A DNA stretch of 64,000 nucleotides, taken from the NCBI RefSeq assembly GCF_001649575.2, contig NC_051439.1, forward strand, positions 9,370,354 to 9,434,353, given 5' to 3'. The translations under genes were made by a program, and so were the position numbers. The first letter of the stretch is position 1, and every line of letters starts with the position of its first letter. The DNA is from Kryptolebias marmoratus (Eukaryota; Chordata; Actinopteri; Cyprinodontiformes; Rivulidae). Below the pieces are notes generated by a model. It saw only the letters and a program-made list of their open reading frames with translations. It ran no database searches and was not told the DNA's origin. Of the stretch, positions 1-14,000 are shown in pieces.

Positions 1-375
1 AAACAGAAAGAAAAAAGCTGAATTTCAAAGAGTTGAACACAGCTCCATTCATTTTCAATGAGAAAAAATGGCAGAAAAAGCTAAATATCTGAAACAGCCG
101 AAATTGCACCAATACCAAAAGTCATAGCTGGAATGGCGTTAATGAGCTGACTGTTTTGATATATGAATGGTTGAAATAGCTGAAAAATTGTGGAAGGAGA
201 TAGGTGCCGAAAAACGTAAGGAATAGTGAAAGAAGAAGAATAGTTAATAGATAATAAAGAGAAACAGGAAAACAATGGTGTGAATGCTTAAAAGCATTCA
301 CACAATAATAATAGATAATAAAGAGAAACAGGAAAACAATGGTGTGAATGCTTAAAAGCATTCACACAATTACAT
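1..375. repeat. Interspersed-repeat remnant ending in two tandem hairpin units
   Basis: The left part is rich in AGCTGAA and GAAATAGCTGAAAA phrases. It leads into a 61-bp unit present twice with a 64-bp period (246-306 and 310-370). Each unit ends in a perfect 12-bp inverted repeat, GTGTGAATGCTT/AAGCATTCACAC, around an AA loop (278-303 and 342-367). The word pattern resembles a common teleost interspersed repeat, from memory only. The window edge cuts the element, so its other end is not visible. Confidence 0.5.
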
Positions 376-2579
376 TTACCTCCATACATGTAAAGCACAT
401 GTGAGACTTCTTATTTTATTAATAACACAAGCTAATTGTTTTTAAATTCTCACAACTTTGATAATCTTTGATTTTGTCTGTATGTTTTGACATGTGGGGA
501 CTGTAAATGTTTTGCCACAAAAGTAACACTTAAATGTCCTGTATGATTAAAAATATACATTTGTCTGGGCAGGTGCTGTTATTTTAGATTCATTGTCAAC
601 ACATTTGTCTCTTAAAACAGCTTATTATCAAACCTTGCAGCCCACTTGGTTTGACAAATGTGGAGCTGCCATATTTTAAAACCAGTTTTGCACAGTACTG
701 TTGTTAAACACTTTCATTTTTACATAAGTAAAATAACCAATATTTATCAAATATATAGACAGTTTAGTTACAAAAGGTGTGTCATCTGAAAATCTGCTCA
801 TACTAAGTATGCTGCCATCTACAAACATTGACTGGGTTAATAGAGCCTACATATTTAATTTTTGACCCATGTGCAAACTATTTTGTAAAAAGATGATTTG
901 GGCTTCAAACTACAATACTAAAATAATAATTAGCTCAAAAATAAGGTATTTAAGGAAAACTATAAATGTCCAATAATTACGTCAATTAAAAAAATTAAGC
1001 CCTAAACAAGGATTTAATATCGCAAGAATCATATCTGGGTTACATTGATCCATGTTGTCCATCAAATATTGCACACATTAAAAGCTTAAACTTTAACTCT
1101 AAAAGAACCAGACCCCATACACTATGCATCTCCAATCAATAATTTATTGAATATTCCAACTGGAAGCCCCTCATCGTCTTATTTGCTAGCAGGCTTTCTG
1201 AGGACATGACAAGAAACAGGCAAGAAGAGGAGCAGACAGCTCTCCCTTACTCAACCTGTAGTCCTTCAAATGACCACAAGAGGGGAGCAGACACCACTGA
1301 AAAGAATGTGTTGGCTGGTCATGTTCTGCAACCAGACAAAGTTAAAGTCAGAGCTGTGGCCATAAAGACATGCTTTCACAATCCGTCTGCGGGAAGAAAA
1401 CAATACATTATGAAACAAAAAAAAAGGATTCCAACATGAAAACAAACAAAACCGCAGTCACTGAGGCAAGAGGACCACAATGTGAGGAGGCGTCTCGTGC
1501 GGCGAGGCCAGACCTGAGCCAGCCTACCCTACTGTAGCCCACTGCTGTGGGGATAAAAAAAAGAGTCACAGACATCAGCAGGGTTTGCCTGGAGGAAGAA
1601 ACACAGTTAAAGTCCATGTGCAAGGCCACAATGACAAGGGCCGCAGGCTGGTACACTCCACACAAAGGACAATATTAGCCACAACAGCCTGTTTCTTTGT
1701 GGAGTGGTTGCAGGTCAGCTTGGCAGAAAATATACATTTGACAAAACACATGAAAGGAAAAAAAAAGATAAATGTCACCCTGTCTTTATTCATTTAGAGA
1801 GGCCGCAGTGTGGTGAGGACACAAAGAAACGTGTCTGCCACAGGCCATCACATTGGTTATGATGAGGTTGTGAGGATATACTTGTGGCTTTGCCAGAGTG
1901 TGTATAAAAACACGCCTGCTGAAAGACAGAATATAATGTTTAATGTATGATGGAAAAGTGGTCAGCATAGAGTAAATTCTAGTGGTTGTGCTCCTCTGTG
2001 CTCTGAGATTTTAACATGTGAATTCCTTTGTAGTATTAAATATTTAATAATTAAAAACAACTCAATAAAAATATATATGTTTGTATTTTATTGAAAATAA
2101 TATCCATTGCTTATGCATAATTACAAATGATCTTCACTGCATGACATTTATTTTTATATTTTTTATTGGTTATTATGAAACAACCATTTGTCAAAAAAAA
2201 AAAAGAAATCCAGATTTTTCTTCATAAACAAGTAAAAAAGAAAAACAATTCACCGCATATGTTTGTTCAGTATGATTTACATTCACAACATGGCTTGGCA
2301 GTCAGACTAAGATGTAAACAAAAAATAATAATTAAAAAAAAAAAAAGAACCTTAAATGTGGCAAAAATAACTCTTCTAGTTTGGTTGTGTGTGTGAACTG
2401 CCATTTGTTTAACAGCTTCATTTATTACACTCATTTAAATATAACCAGACACCTATTTAGAAGATTAACAGATGTTTGCTGACATGTATAGACACATAAC
2501 AAAACCACCAAAATTTTAGAAATGATTTAATAGCAGCATCAATTGAAAATTCAAAATCCTCCTCCAGTGAAAGGTTGTG
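376..2579. other. Sequence 3' of dph6 without a recognised gene
   Basis: AT-rich DNA with poly-A and poly-T runs (for example around 2193 and 2334). A less AT-rich stretch at about 1190-1690 has short open frames on both strands, but none shows a recognisable protein or a convincing pair of splice sites. Nothing else is supported. Confidence 0.6.
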
Positions 2580-3690
2580 TTTATTTCAGCTGAACATTAA
2601 CACACACTGGGTTTTTATGCAGAATCAAACGCTTGCTCTCATAAATAATTGCTTGTTCGTATTTTTCGACAATCGATACAAGTCTTAAGGCTCTATCGGC
2701 CGCCTCTATTGTTCAATTTTTGATGACAACAATCAGAACAACATCGTGTTGGGTGAAGATCAATACCCCACTCTGCTCCACGAGCACAATGAAGAGAATC
2801 GCTCGGGTGAAGATGCATTCAAACTTAAATTATCAATATGGTTCATGATCTTTGAGAAAACAAATGTTTCAAGAGCAATGGTTAATGGTGTTATTTTCTT
2901 CCAATGTTGTCACGCCGCGTCCACTGACATCCCCTCAACACGCGCGCGCTCCTTAACAAAGCGCACACTTGCCCTGAAGCCTTGTGTGCTTGTGTCCTTC
3001 TTCTATTAACCAGGCTGCCTTAGAATCAATAGAAAACATAAAGAGGCTTAATCTTTTCAGGTGCTTGGTGCTGATTGCCTATTACACAATAATAACACAC
3101 CTAGTGCCCTATGGAGCATGAGAGAGAAACTCGCTCACCTCATCCAAATACATTACACACGGCCCTGAACCAGTCACACAGTAAATCTGCAGGTTTACAG
3201 CTGAACAGATGGTGTCAGAGGTGGTGCTGGGCCTTTATGAGGACTGTCAGCTAGCGAGGGCAGAGAAATTCCACCAGAACCAGTAAGATATCAAGGGATA
3301 GAGTTTATCACCTTTTGAAATAAAACACGGCTTTGTAGACTATGCTCTGCAGTCTTCTGGTATGTGCTTTTAGGTTGTAGAAGTTCCGTTAGACTTATCT
3401 TTGAGGTAAAGGAACAGCTGCTGTGGTTTTAAACTCTGCTGGAGGAGAAAGTGGATTACTGGCTCAAAATGAAATAAACACATCTTTCAAATGGTAAACC
3501 TTAAGAAAGCATTAAGACACATGCTTATTTTTTTAACCCTGATATCAACAATTAATTGATATAACTGTTTAACAGTGATGGGAGGTCTTTTTCGCATCCC
3601 CCTTTGTTCCTTTTTAAGTCATTAGGCTGTTCCCGCTCTTTCTCCAGAAAAGCCTAACTGATGTTCTGTGAAATGAATACAGATGAGTAT
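2580..3690 (-). other. dph6: Possible dph6 3' untranslated region
   Basis: On the minus strand I find no canonical AATAAA between the stop codon and position 2586. The first occurs at 2580-2585, which would give a 3' UTR of about 1.1 kb. A weaker GATAAA variant at 3303-3308 would give about 0.4 kb. The true end cannot be decided from sequence alone. Confidence 0.3.
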
Positions 3691-3809
3691 CTATAAACTG
3701 AGCCAGCAGGACAAGTGGAGGATCTGGGAGTCGGGCAGGTCCAGTACTGGAACAAAGGCCATGGACGGGGTGGACTCCCCTAAAGAGCTTCTCAAACTTT
3801 CTTCAAGTC
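3691..3809 (-). CDS. dph6: dph6 coding exon 14 (C-terminal tail and stop)
   Basis: This 119-nt coding part encodes residues 612-650 and a TAG stop. It reads [12 protein letters not shown], then [20 protein letters not shown], then WLSL. The acceptor is TCTTTCAG|GAC, and its phase matches exon 13 exactly. [14 protein letters not shown] resembles the C-terminus I remember for long animal Dph6 proteins. It is short and about 4 kb from exon 13, so automated annotation could easily miss it. Confidence 0.92.
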
Positions 3810-6800
3810 CTGAAAGATAAACAAGATCAGGGAGAAAATGAGGGTGAAGGATTAGTGTCATGACAGCTTAAGCTGGAGTCAAACATTAGTTACTTACAAA
3901 CTGTAGTTGCCCACCAACCCATCCACAGAAATAAATATGTTTGAATGAATCCTTTGCTCTTGTTAAGTTCTTTTTGTTCGTATATCCTGTAGATGTGTGT
4001 TTATTTGTTGCCTGACTGTGAACATGCCTGATGACAGCCTGTCTATTTAGCAGCAGGCAGCTGGAATGTTGCCCTCTTCCCTCTTGTGTTCTGTACACTA
4101 ATTGGTCACAAGTGTCTCCCAGTCCAGCCTTATTTCTTCTGTTACAACATAACGGATGGTATTTGGGTGTGGTCACTGCGATCCAACACAACCCCCTATT
4201 ACAGCTGCACATTCTGGATAACGCGCCGTGTCTCAGTTGTACTATTACTATTACCATTATGTCAATCTGTTGCTTTCACACTGACACCTGTCTAATACAG
4301 CGCATTAGTTATCTGAATCTCCATAGACGAAGCAGTGCTTTTTGAACATCTACTGTTACTTTACTATAACTGTGTGACATCTGTGTGAACTTAAAAGTTA
4401 AATCAGCACACAGAGGTTACAAGAACTGGTAAGCTGATAATAAGCTTTGTTCTCTCTCATTTGAAGCACAAACACAGCGTGCCAAACATCCTCACAAAGA
4501 GCTCCCACACCCTAATTAGCTAATATACACTACAGCTTAAAATGTCCCCACTGAACACAGGGCCTTTTTGGAAGGTATACAAAGCCTAAATATGTGTTAT
4601 CAGAGCGCCACGGGACGCAGGATCTTCTGGAGATGACTCTCTGACAACTAAACGGGCTACAGAGATCACAGATGGGATGGTTTCATTAAGAGAAGAAACA
4701 AACCCTTCATCACACCTTGCACACTAAGTGTGTTTTATGTCGGGATGTTTTAATCTTTGTACCACTGGATGGGAAATAATTGCGCTCTCCCTTTGTGTCT
4801 CTTTCAGTGCCTGTCGTCACATGCATGAAAGCGTGAAACCACAAGGGGGGTGAAGGTGACATAAATGACCATGTTTTTCAGTTTTAGTTTTTTTTTTAAT
4901 TTATTTAAGCAATTGCCAAATGTAACATAAATCCCAATTTAAAAAATAGTAAAATTAAGTACACGTACACCTCCAATTACACACCCAATTTTCCTCCTCT
5001 GATTCACTGACTCGCTTTTTTTCTTGTCACTGCATTGTAAGACCAAGTGAACATTGACAGTAAGATTTAAAACCCAATCAGAAGAAAAATAAACTCAACT
5101 AATCTATATATCCAAGTTGCCCAGCCGTAAGTCTTATCTGCTTCATGGCAAAACTTAACACCAATACACCAACTTAACACACAATTGATAATACATCTAA
5201 GTCATTTTTATGCAAAATGTTTTACACAGTCAGTCAAAGCAGAAGAGAAGTAGGGGTGTGTGTAAAGGATTTGGTGGGGGACAGAAAAAAGGTTTCGTCT
5301 GCCTGAAATGGATGAAGCCTGCTGAAAGGTTTGTGGGGCTTTTAAGCAGAGGGCCAAGACTTCAAGTGCCCGTAGTTTTTAGTTTTGCTACACTGACTCT
5401 CAAACTCGTCAAATTATCCCATAAACAAGACGGTAATTAGCAAGTGTTGGCTCATAAAAATGTAGTCCAAGAAGAGCAGACAAAAGCTAATGAACTGGGA
5501 GTATGCAAGAGACCCATAAAGAACCAGGGCTTAGTCACCTTTCTTTCAGCAATCACCATAATTATCCACAAATTACAAGACGTCTTGTATACACTTGTAA
5601 CCATAAACCTGCAGAGAATTAGTGCATGACTTTGCAGGTTCCATCAGCTATTTGGAGCTTCAGATTTTATCTTAACTAATTATTTTTTTATTAAGACAGT
5701 AAGGATGTTTCTGTTTGGAAGCAACATTTATTTACTTTTTTTTTTTTTTTGCTTCTGAGGTTAATGAGACATGAGCATACTTTTAAGCTATCATTGTTGT
5801 TTAACATGTGACCTAACCATTTATTATGGTTATGTGCATATTGGTGAGGTTACAATAAAAAAACCTAAAAAAACAAACCTAAGCTGCAACAAAATGTGAG
5901 ACGTAAAGGTTTTAGTGACTAATGACAATTTAATCAAGGACATTTTACAGAAAAGTCTCAGGATTTAAAATAATATTTTAAATTCTAGCTTTGTTTTTTT
6001 AGTGTGTTTATAGGTAAAATTAGCTTAATTTGCTTTGGTAACCTACTGTTATTCAAGTTGATTTTTTTGTTATGATGTAAAAAATAATATACTCATATTT
6101 CTTTAATGAAAAAAATGTTTTTCTTTTATTTATTTTCTATTATCTTATGATATTATTTAGGGCTGTACCAAAACATTACATGTTTTATAGAATTGTGGGG
6201 GCCAATCTTTGACAACCCTTCTATCGTAAGTAACAAGTTGAGACAAGATGTTTAAAGGTTTCATTTGAACCATATGCCACATCTATCAACTGTGAATCCT
6301 AAAGCAAATAAATCAGTCACATTTTGCTCCTCCGTGTGTCTGTGCGCTGACAGCAGCAAACGTAAGTCTGTGGCTGCTAACGCCAGAGGTGTTACTTTTT
6401 CTCCTTTGACTTTTTGGATTCTTCACCCAATGATCACAGGCTGTGACCCATAAAAATGCCAATGGGTAAGCTTGCGGAGCTCGGCTGCATGAGCATTGTA
6501 AGGTAAAAGAGTTGAGCTCAATGATGAGTTAGTAAATGGTTTTAGGGGAGAAATTTGTGCACTTCATAAGCAAAGAAACAGACAAATGTGTAATAGATTT
6601 TGCACCAGTTAACCAATAAAATGACATTTTGAAAATCATTCATACATATAAATAGCTTAATAATTAAATTAAGTTGTAATTCATTGTTAAGAGTACTATT
6701 ATTTATAAAAATAAAGTATTTTAGAAAGGTTTTTTAATAAAATGCTGTTGGTAAATTTGTTATCCTAACTGTTTTGAATAAAAGAAGAGCACAATAAATT

Positions 6801-9800
6801 CTCAGTAACAATGATATGATTAGATAACACATATTACGGTTTCCCTGTGATGCATATCTAGACATATGTTAAACAGATCAACCTTTTCCGATTCATTACT
6901 GGTAACCATAATTCTGTGTTCTGAAAACAATAACTTATGTCACAGTAAAAATGACAGTAAGATGGCTGGTTTGGCAAGGATTCAAAAATGTTAATTGACT
7001 GCTTTAACGATGACTTGACAGCCAAGTCTGTGTGATCGATGTGCTCATTGCCCTTTTCTCTCGGAGAGAACATCTCTCAGGATAAAACAAATACCGCTCC
7101 ACATTCGCCTTGACGAGATCCTAGAATCCTGGGAGCCGGAGACAGTTGCGTATAAAAGTGTAATGATGACAAAAGACTGTGCCAGCTGCCTGGGTTACTG
7201 TACTCACTGCAGACACAACAAATGACTTACAATAATTAAACACAGGAAGGCGAGGAGATCCTCGGGGGACACTGTTTCCTTGAATACTTTATGTTGATTT
7301 AACCAATGTTAGCTCAAACTTTCTTTGAGAAGAGAGTGCAGAGCAAGACAGCCTGTCACTTTGTTTTCATTATTGGAGTGTTGAAGAACTGAGCGGTGCA
7401 GCGCACAAATCCCACATCTCAGTAGGATAAAATTAATTAAAATTGAAATTAATCCTACTAATATCTAAAACCATTAGATTGTTAAATACTGCGTAAATAT
7501 TAGACTCAACCTTTATACCACCAACAGGTGAAGTAAATCACACTGATCAGGGGATTTTGACTGAGTATCACACAGTTAAATGAAACAGACTAAGCAACCT
7601 TCCTATAGTAGTAGCTTCTCGTAATAGGAATGAAAATTTAAAAATCTTTGTACCAATCTCATGTAAAATAACCAGGAAGAGCCTAAAAAACCTAAAAAAC
7701 AGTTCCTATAACATACAGGGAAAATATGACCAACAGGCCAGAAGTGTTTTAATGTTGTGGCTGATTGGTGGTAATGTCTTTGATGGCATACCTTGAACAA
7801 TCTGGTGAACCACGGCGAGGCTACACTTGTAGAACACCCTTGCACACTGTGGCACCAGCTGAGAATCCACCATCTTCACAGCCTTCATGAATGTGGTGCC
7901 AACTTCCTCCGTGACACATTTCACGTCACTAACCTTCAGGTTGTCACCAGGAACGTCCAGAGAAAGTGACAGAGAACCGCTACTGTGGTTCTCTGTCAAT
8001 ACAGTGTGGCACTCTATAGATCCACATGCCACATTTGTAGTTATTCGATAGGACGCTCTTTGGGAGGGATCATCTTTGACTGCAGTTACGTGAAGCTCAA
8101 CAGCTGCATTCCTGGGTAAGGCAGGTACCACTACGATTAATAGTGGCACAAGTTTGAGCTCAGATTCCCACAAGTTCTGCAACGAAACAGATTGTATACA
8201 AATTAACCACATGGGAAATTATATACTATGCATTCTGTAACACACTACAATCAATCAAATGCATGGCCCTCCTGCTGAGGTGCGTGTTTGTGGTCTCTGA
8301 ACACAAACACTAACCCGTCAACATTATTGTAAAGCCCATCAGAAAAATGCAACCACGCAGCACTAAGACGGGCTTTTTACTTGACAGGCTGACAGCATAT
8401 CAATTAATGTGAGGCTGTGAAATGACCCTTGGTAATGACAGAGTACAAACAATTCAGAATGAATCTACAGTGTTTGCAACCACTGTAAATAAAACGCACA
8501 GATAAATTCAATTTGAGTTGCATTCGCCAACATGACAGATTCTATCCAAGATGACTCTTTGCCTTTATGAGGAGATCATTCACAACATGTTTCACCACAC
8601 ACATTTAGAGTCTCAATTTTATCTCTACAGGCAAAATATTGTTCTTTCTTCGTTGGGCTCAGGGCCATTAACAGAAACAAAATGTCTTAGAGCACTGCTA
8701 CAATGTGGCCCCCTAATAATACTCGGTGGTGGCTTCATCTGCTAATGGGAGAGAAATGAGTGTTTTATGTAACTGTCATTTTAGTCAGAGTCGATAGGGC
8801 AGAAAACACTTAACCCCCTTTTCAATTTGCAGGATCAATTTTCATCCACTTACACCCCACTTCTTAAGTGCAAAATAATAACAGGTTACTTACATTTCAT
8901 TTTTGTATTCACTCACAAAAAAAAAACCCAAATAATTGACAAGACCAAATGGCGGCCTCTTTGTTCCTTCAAAAGATGGACCTGTCATGACCCAATCAGC
9001 CACATTCACTGAAGCAGCACTTACCTTCAGGTTAAACTTAAGCAAACACTTGTGAAAAATATATATATATATATGTGTAGAGGTTAGGTTAAGATTTCTG
9101 AACTGTGCTGATTTTGAAGGGAGCTTGTTTGCAGTGATCAACAATAACAATCAGAGAGGGCAACAACAAAAGCCATGTCAGCACGGACCTCTCCGCATGT
9201 CAGACAAAGTGACAGCACATATACGTGTCCAGAGCTTTGATAAATGTTATATTAGCACTTCTGGCACAGGCTAGGTATTCTCCTGGAGGGAACTGCTCCA
9301 GCGCTTGTCAATAGTGATTGAACATGGAACAGAAAGCAAAGTAGGGAGAAAAGTGACAGGACAGGGAGTTCTTGCTCAGCCAGGCTTAAAGGCCACCCTG
9401 CAGGCCTTGAGTGCCTGGGTAGTATACCCAACCAGCAGTCTGCAAGAGGATTTGAGGACTTCATTGCAGCGCACAAGCCTCTGGCAGGATTTCATTGCCA
9501 CTGCACAGTTGCTGACTTTTTATAAGAGCTGTCGGATAAGGTTACATCAGTCCCCATTTGTTTCCTTTTTAACGCACCTACCACAATTCAACATTAGGTG
9601 GGAAGATTGCTCAGCAGTTCTGTGCCGCTAAATGTACTAAATTTAGTGCGCGTCTGTATGCAAACATGGAATAATGGTCACAGCTCTATTACTGTGTGCC
9701 TCGCTGGCAGAGAGGAGAAAGGGGGACCACTTTCACTCCTCCCTGATCAGACATCATTAATTAAATTAATCTGATAAAGCCCAGAGTTTGATATATGACG

Positions 9801-10948
9801 GAGCTGAGTGCTGGAGTGGCAAGTTAGGAGGGCTGGCAGGTGGCAGAATGAGTGCGTGTGTGTGTGTTCCTCACCAGCCACTTAACGCAATCCATCTCAT
9901 TACTTCATGCCATTTCAGTTCCAGGGCATGCACCATTCCCCCTGTGCTCTTTCACTCTGTAGGTAGCAGGTAAAAGCATATACAGTTTGAATCTGCTGCG
10001 CTCAGCTCTCTAACACTGATGGGGTGTGACCTGCTTCTTCTTATGTTTGTTTTCCTTTTTCCCCATTCCCTCCCCTCCTCTAACTTGCGTCCATGTGCCT
10101 GGAGCGTGTGGTGGGTTGGAGGGCCGACAGGCATGAAAGCCGAACGGTAAACACGGTAATAAGGAAGTGGTGTAAAGGAGGGGAACAGCAGGGAGCTGAT
10201 GGGGCTGCACAGCTTAGCCAGTTCCCCTACATTTCCTGCCCAGCAGGACGCCTTCAGCATGTGGTTCGTATGTCTCAGCACTTACTGTAGTGCTGTCAGT
10301 CTGCTATAATATCCCCTCCTATTCACTCCTTCATTCACTCTTTTCTCAAGACTCCACGGTGAGGCTTGCCAGATTGTTTGTGTAAATGAAACTCACTGGG
10401 CAATGTCAATACGGAGAAGAAAAGTTTATAATGATGTGGCCACTGTAAAATCACAGCAGTAGGTACACTTAAAAAGTCCAAAAAAGTTTTGCTACACTGT
10501 TTACAAAAGAAACTGCAAATTTAGCACAAAATAATTTAATAAAGCTGTTTTTCAATTTATCGAAAATTAAAGCTTGTGCTACAGGAATTCTATTTTTCGC
10601 AACATGATTTAGCATTAAAATATAAATGCTTTAACTCAATATGTTTCAGAGCGTGTTTCAATACAAAGGGATGCCTGTTTAACATTTTTTGACTTATCAC
10701 ATCACCGTCTCCACAGTCGTCAAACCTTTTCGACACATACCCGCATGCGCGCAGACAAACAAGCTCTTTGTGGTTTAATGCAGCGTAAATACAATTTCAC
10801 ACGTGTAGCGACTCCAGTATGCTCCCAATTAACCCTGCAAGCTTCTTCATCCACCTGATTAGAGAAATTATCAGTGCACAACAGCTATGGGGCCCTATGG
10901 CTTCACAGACACGGTCGGATCCTAAACATCATCTTCAAGTGAAAAATG

Positions 10949-11010
<62 letters not shown>

Positions 11011-14000
11011 GTTTTGTGTAATTATTTCTCTTTGGACACATCTCTTTTCATTCTCTGTTTTTATAGGATCACCACAACCAGGGTGTGATAAAAGTGAAAA
11101 CATACTAATTTAGCAATTAAATAAGATGAGCTTGTGCTTTCTGTTTTCCCCAACTTTCAAATATAGCTTTTAACAAAGTTTATGTGAGACTGTTGCAAAC
11201 TAAACTGCTGCTCCTAAGACATTTCCTGCAAATGCGAAATGCTCTTTAACTGGGAAAGAGCTGAAGCCAAAACAAAGTGTGCGGTTTTATTAGTGATCGG
11301 GATCCAAATCATCTCTCTTACAGGTGAGCTCTTGAGCTCTCAATTAACGCTGCATCTTAAAACATCATCTCTTGGTAGCAATCATAGGTCAGATAAATAT
11401 TTTAAACTGTTGTGACAGTCTGTAAGGATGTACAACAGATGAACAATGTTGTCCATCTTCTGAGACCTTTGACATGACTCTAGTCTCGTCATTTCCCAAA
11501 GCTTTGCCCTTAGTTAGCCTTTCTAACAGAGTGACTCAGTTTCTACACTAAATTTGCTGGCTTTCAGTATTTTTAACCCATTGTGATTTGCAGTAAAGCA
11601 AATGTGTCAAACACTGTAAAATATCAAAAAATGCACCAGCTTTTATCAGACAAATGTGATGCATATGTGTTTTGGCATTCAGACATTTCTATCAAATGTA
11701 TTAAAGCTGTTTAAATTTTAAACATGATTAGAATTTTACATTTAGTTCTGCTTTATAAAGTGCTGGGAAGTGACATAAAGTTGACATTTTCTCCTGAGTC
11801 TTTCAAAGTGTTCAGCTCCATACCAAGCCACATGTTGGAGGTGGGCTCCTGCCGCTCTCCCTGAGGCCCTATTCCCATGGTTAGGCAGATTATTGTGGGA
11901 GGAGAAGGGCTGCCAAGGGAGACCGGAGCCCCTATTAGATGTTCGGAGCAAGGGTTGTAAGCCAGAGCGGCAGAATGGAGCAAAGGGTGGAGGGTGGTGG
12001 CAGGGAAGAGGATCGAGGAGGGGGATAAGCTGCTCTGAGAGTTGAACACCGCTCCAAAATGGTGTGTGGGGGCAAAGGATTAGGGAGGCTCTGAGGAAGA
12101 CATCTGCTTCTGTGCCAAGCTCTGCATTATCAAAGACGCCAGCGTTTCCCACATCATCAACTTTTCATGAGCGCACTCACTGGTAAATATCAGTAGCAGT
12201 GGCTTGGGTCTCTTGGGGGCAGAGAGGGGTGTGAAACATCCACAATTTTTTTAACAACTATAAAACACAATTTGAAAGGCGTCTCTGAAAAACTAAAATT
12301 CCATGGCAAGTTTCTCTTCTTTTACTTATTAATTGATGCATGGATTCAGTTGTTTTTTAATCCATTAAAAATGTGCTCATCCTACAAGTACAATCAATAT
12401 TTCCTCTGCATCTATGATAAAACAGCAAGTCATTAAACCTCTATGTAACCCTATTATATATTTCATAAACCAAAATTCTACTCCAAAGTGGCTGACCTTC
12501 TCTTCCTCTGCAGACTTCAGCATGTTGACCCAGACGGTTCTGATCATCGCAGCGTCTTGGTGTCTTGTAGTGTAGCAGTGGGCCTGGACAACATGAGCCA
12601 GAGTTAAGCTGTCGATCACAGCTTTCAAAACCTTTTTCACATGGGTGAAAGACATTTGGGTTTGTATGTAGGTGCCAGCCTTTACTAACTGCATGGTACA
12701 GGGGACCAAAGCAATTTGACCAGCACAAAACACCGCCTCATCTACCTGGAACAAGAAAAGAGGAAAGAAAACATAATATAATCAGAGCTAATACAGGAAA
12801 AAATAAGATTACAGTTAGTCAACGCTTGCAACTTGATGAAGTTGTGCTTTTAACCACATGAAATTCTTAGAATGCAACAAAAACAGGCTACATAGTGCAT
12901 CTCTTCAAAATATCTTGTTAATCTACAAAATGGAGACTGGCATTTTTCTGCTTGACTGGACTGACCGACATTAAGAAGTTTTGCTTTATTTACAATATGT
13001 GAGATTTACAGACTGGAAACAAAACTTTATAAGGTTTTCTTTTAGTGCCAGCTGCCACCTAAACAGGTTGTCCAGATTACTGTGTAAAAACTATAATTTG
13101 GCAATCAAGGGACAAATGTTACAAACTGTTGAACTTTTATGCTTCAAGATGTGTGAGGGTATTAATAAACAAATAAGTTCTAGAAACTAGAATCTGATAC
13201 TGTAATTATTTTTAAGTAGTTGTTTTTTGTATATAAATTTGTCGTCCAAAATTCAAAATACATTCTTTCAGTTACAAAGAGAAAAAAACAATAATCTGAT
13301 GCTTTTTTAAAGAAAGTGTAAGATTTCTTTTTAACTGTAAATATTTTATAATAAAGAAACAATCAAATATTTTAATTAAAACAAAAATTTGATAAAAATA
13401 CACAGTTTATATGCTGTCTATTACAGGTTTTAAGGAGGAATCAAAACAGGAATCAGCATGCCAGGCATGTATAAAAGTCAGATTCAGTTCACAAAAGTGC
13501 AATCAGTGAATCTCTAGCTAAAAAAAATCATCTATAGTTAAAATGGGATGTTACCATTTTCAAAGCAAAGGTTTTTAAATGTTCACGCACAACAAGAGCT
13601 TATTGTGACTCGGCATGTTGTTAGATGCTTTTGTAACAAACAAGTTTCGTATATGTAAAGTTTGACAGTGAATGATGCTAAACAAGACTTTCACACTGTT
13701 GTAAAGTGAAGCAACTATCAAATAGAATAACAACAGAAACAATAGAATACACAATAATTTACGGAACGCAATTTCCTATTTAATAAAAAAGTGAACAATC
13801 TGAAAAGTATGAACTTTTTAGTTAAATATAATTCTATGTAATGTTTTATTGTCAGAAAAAATAATAAAGTCATAAAACAACAAAAAAAGCTTTGTTTAAA
13901 CAAACAAAAGTACACCATTTAACATTGTGTTATAATCAAATTAACATTAATCGTATGCCTATAGTTAATTAGCGATACATTAATTAACAAGTTCCAGTTC

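Noticed and set aside
1190..1690. Less AT-rich stretch with short open frames on both strands
   Set aside because: No recognisable protein, no consistent pair of splice sites, and the dph6 coding sequence already ends at 3691.
4031..4345. Overlapping open frames of 104 and 123 codons on opposite strands
   Set aside because: Low-complexity, no family resemblance, located inside intron 13; expected by chance.
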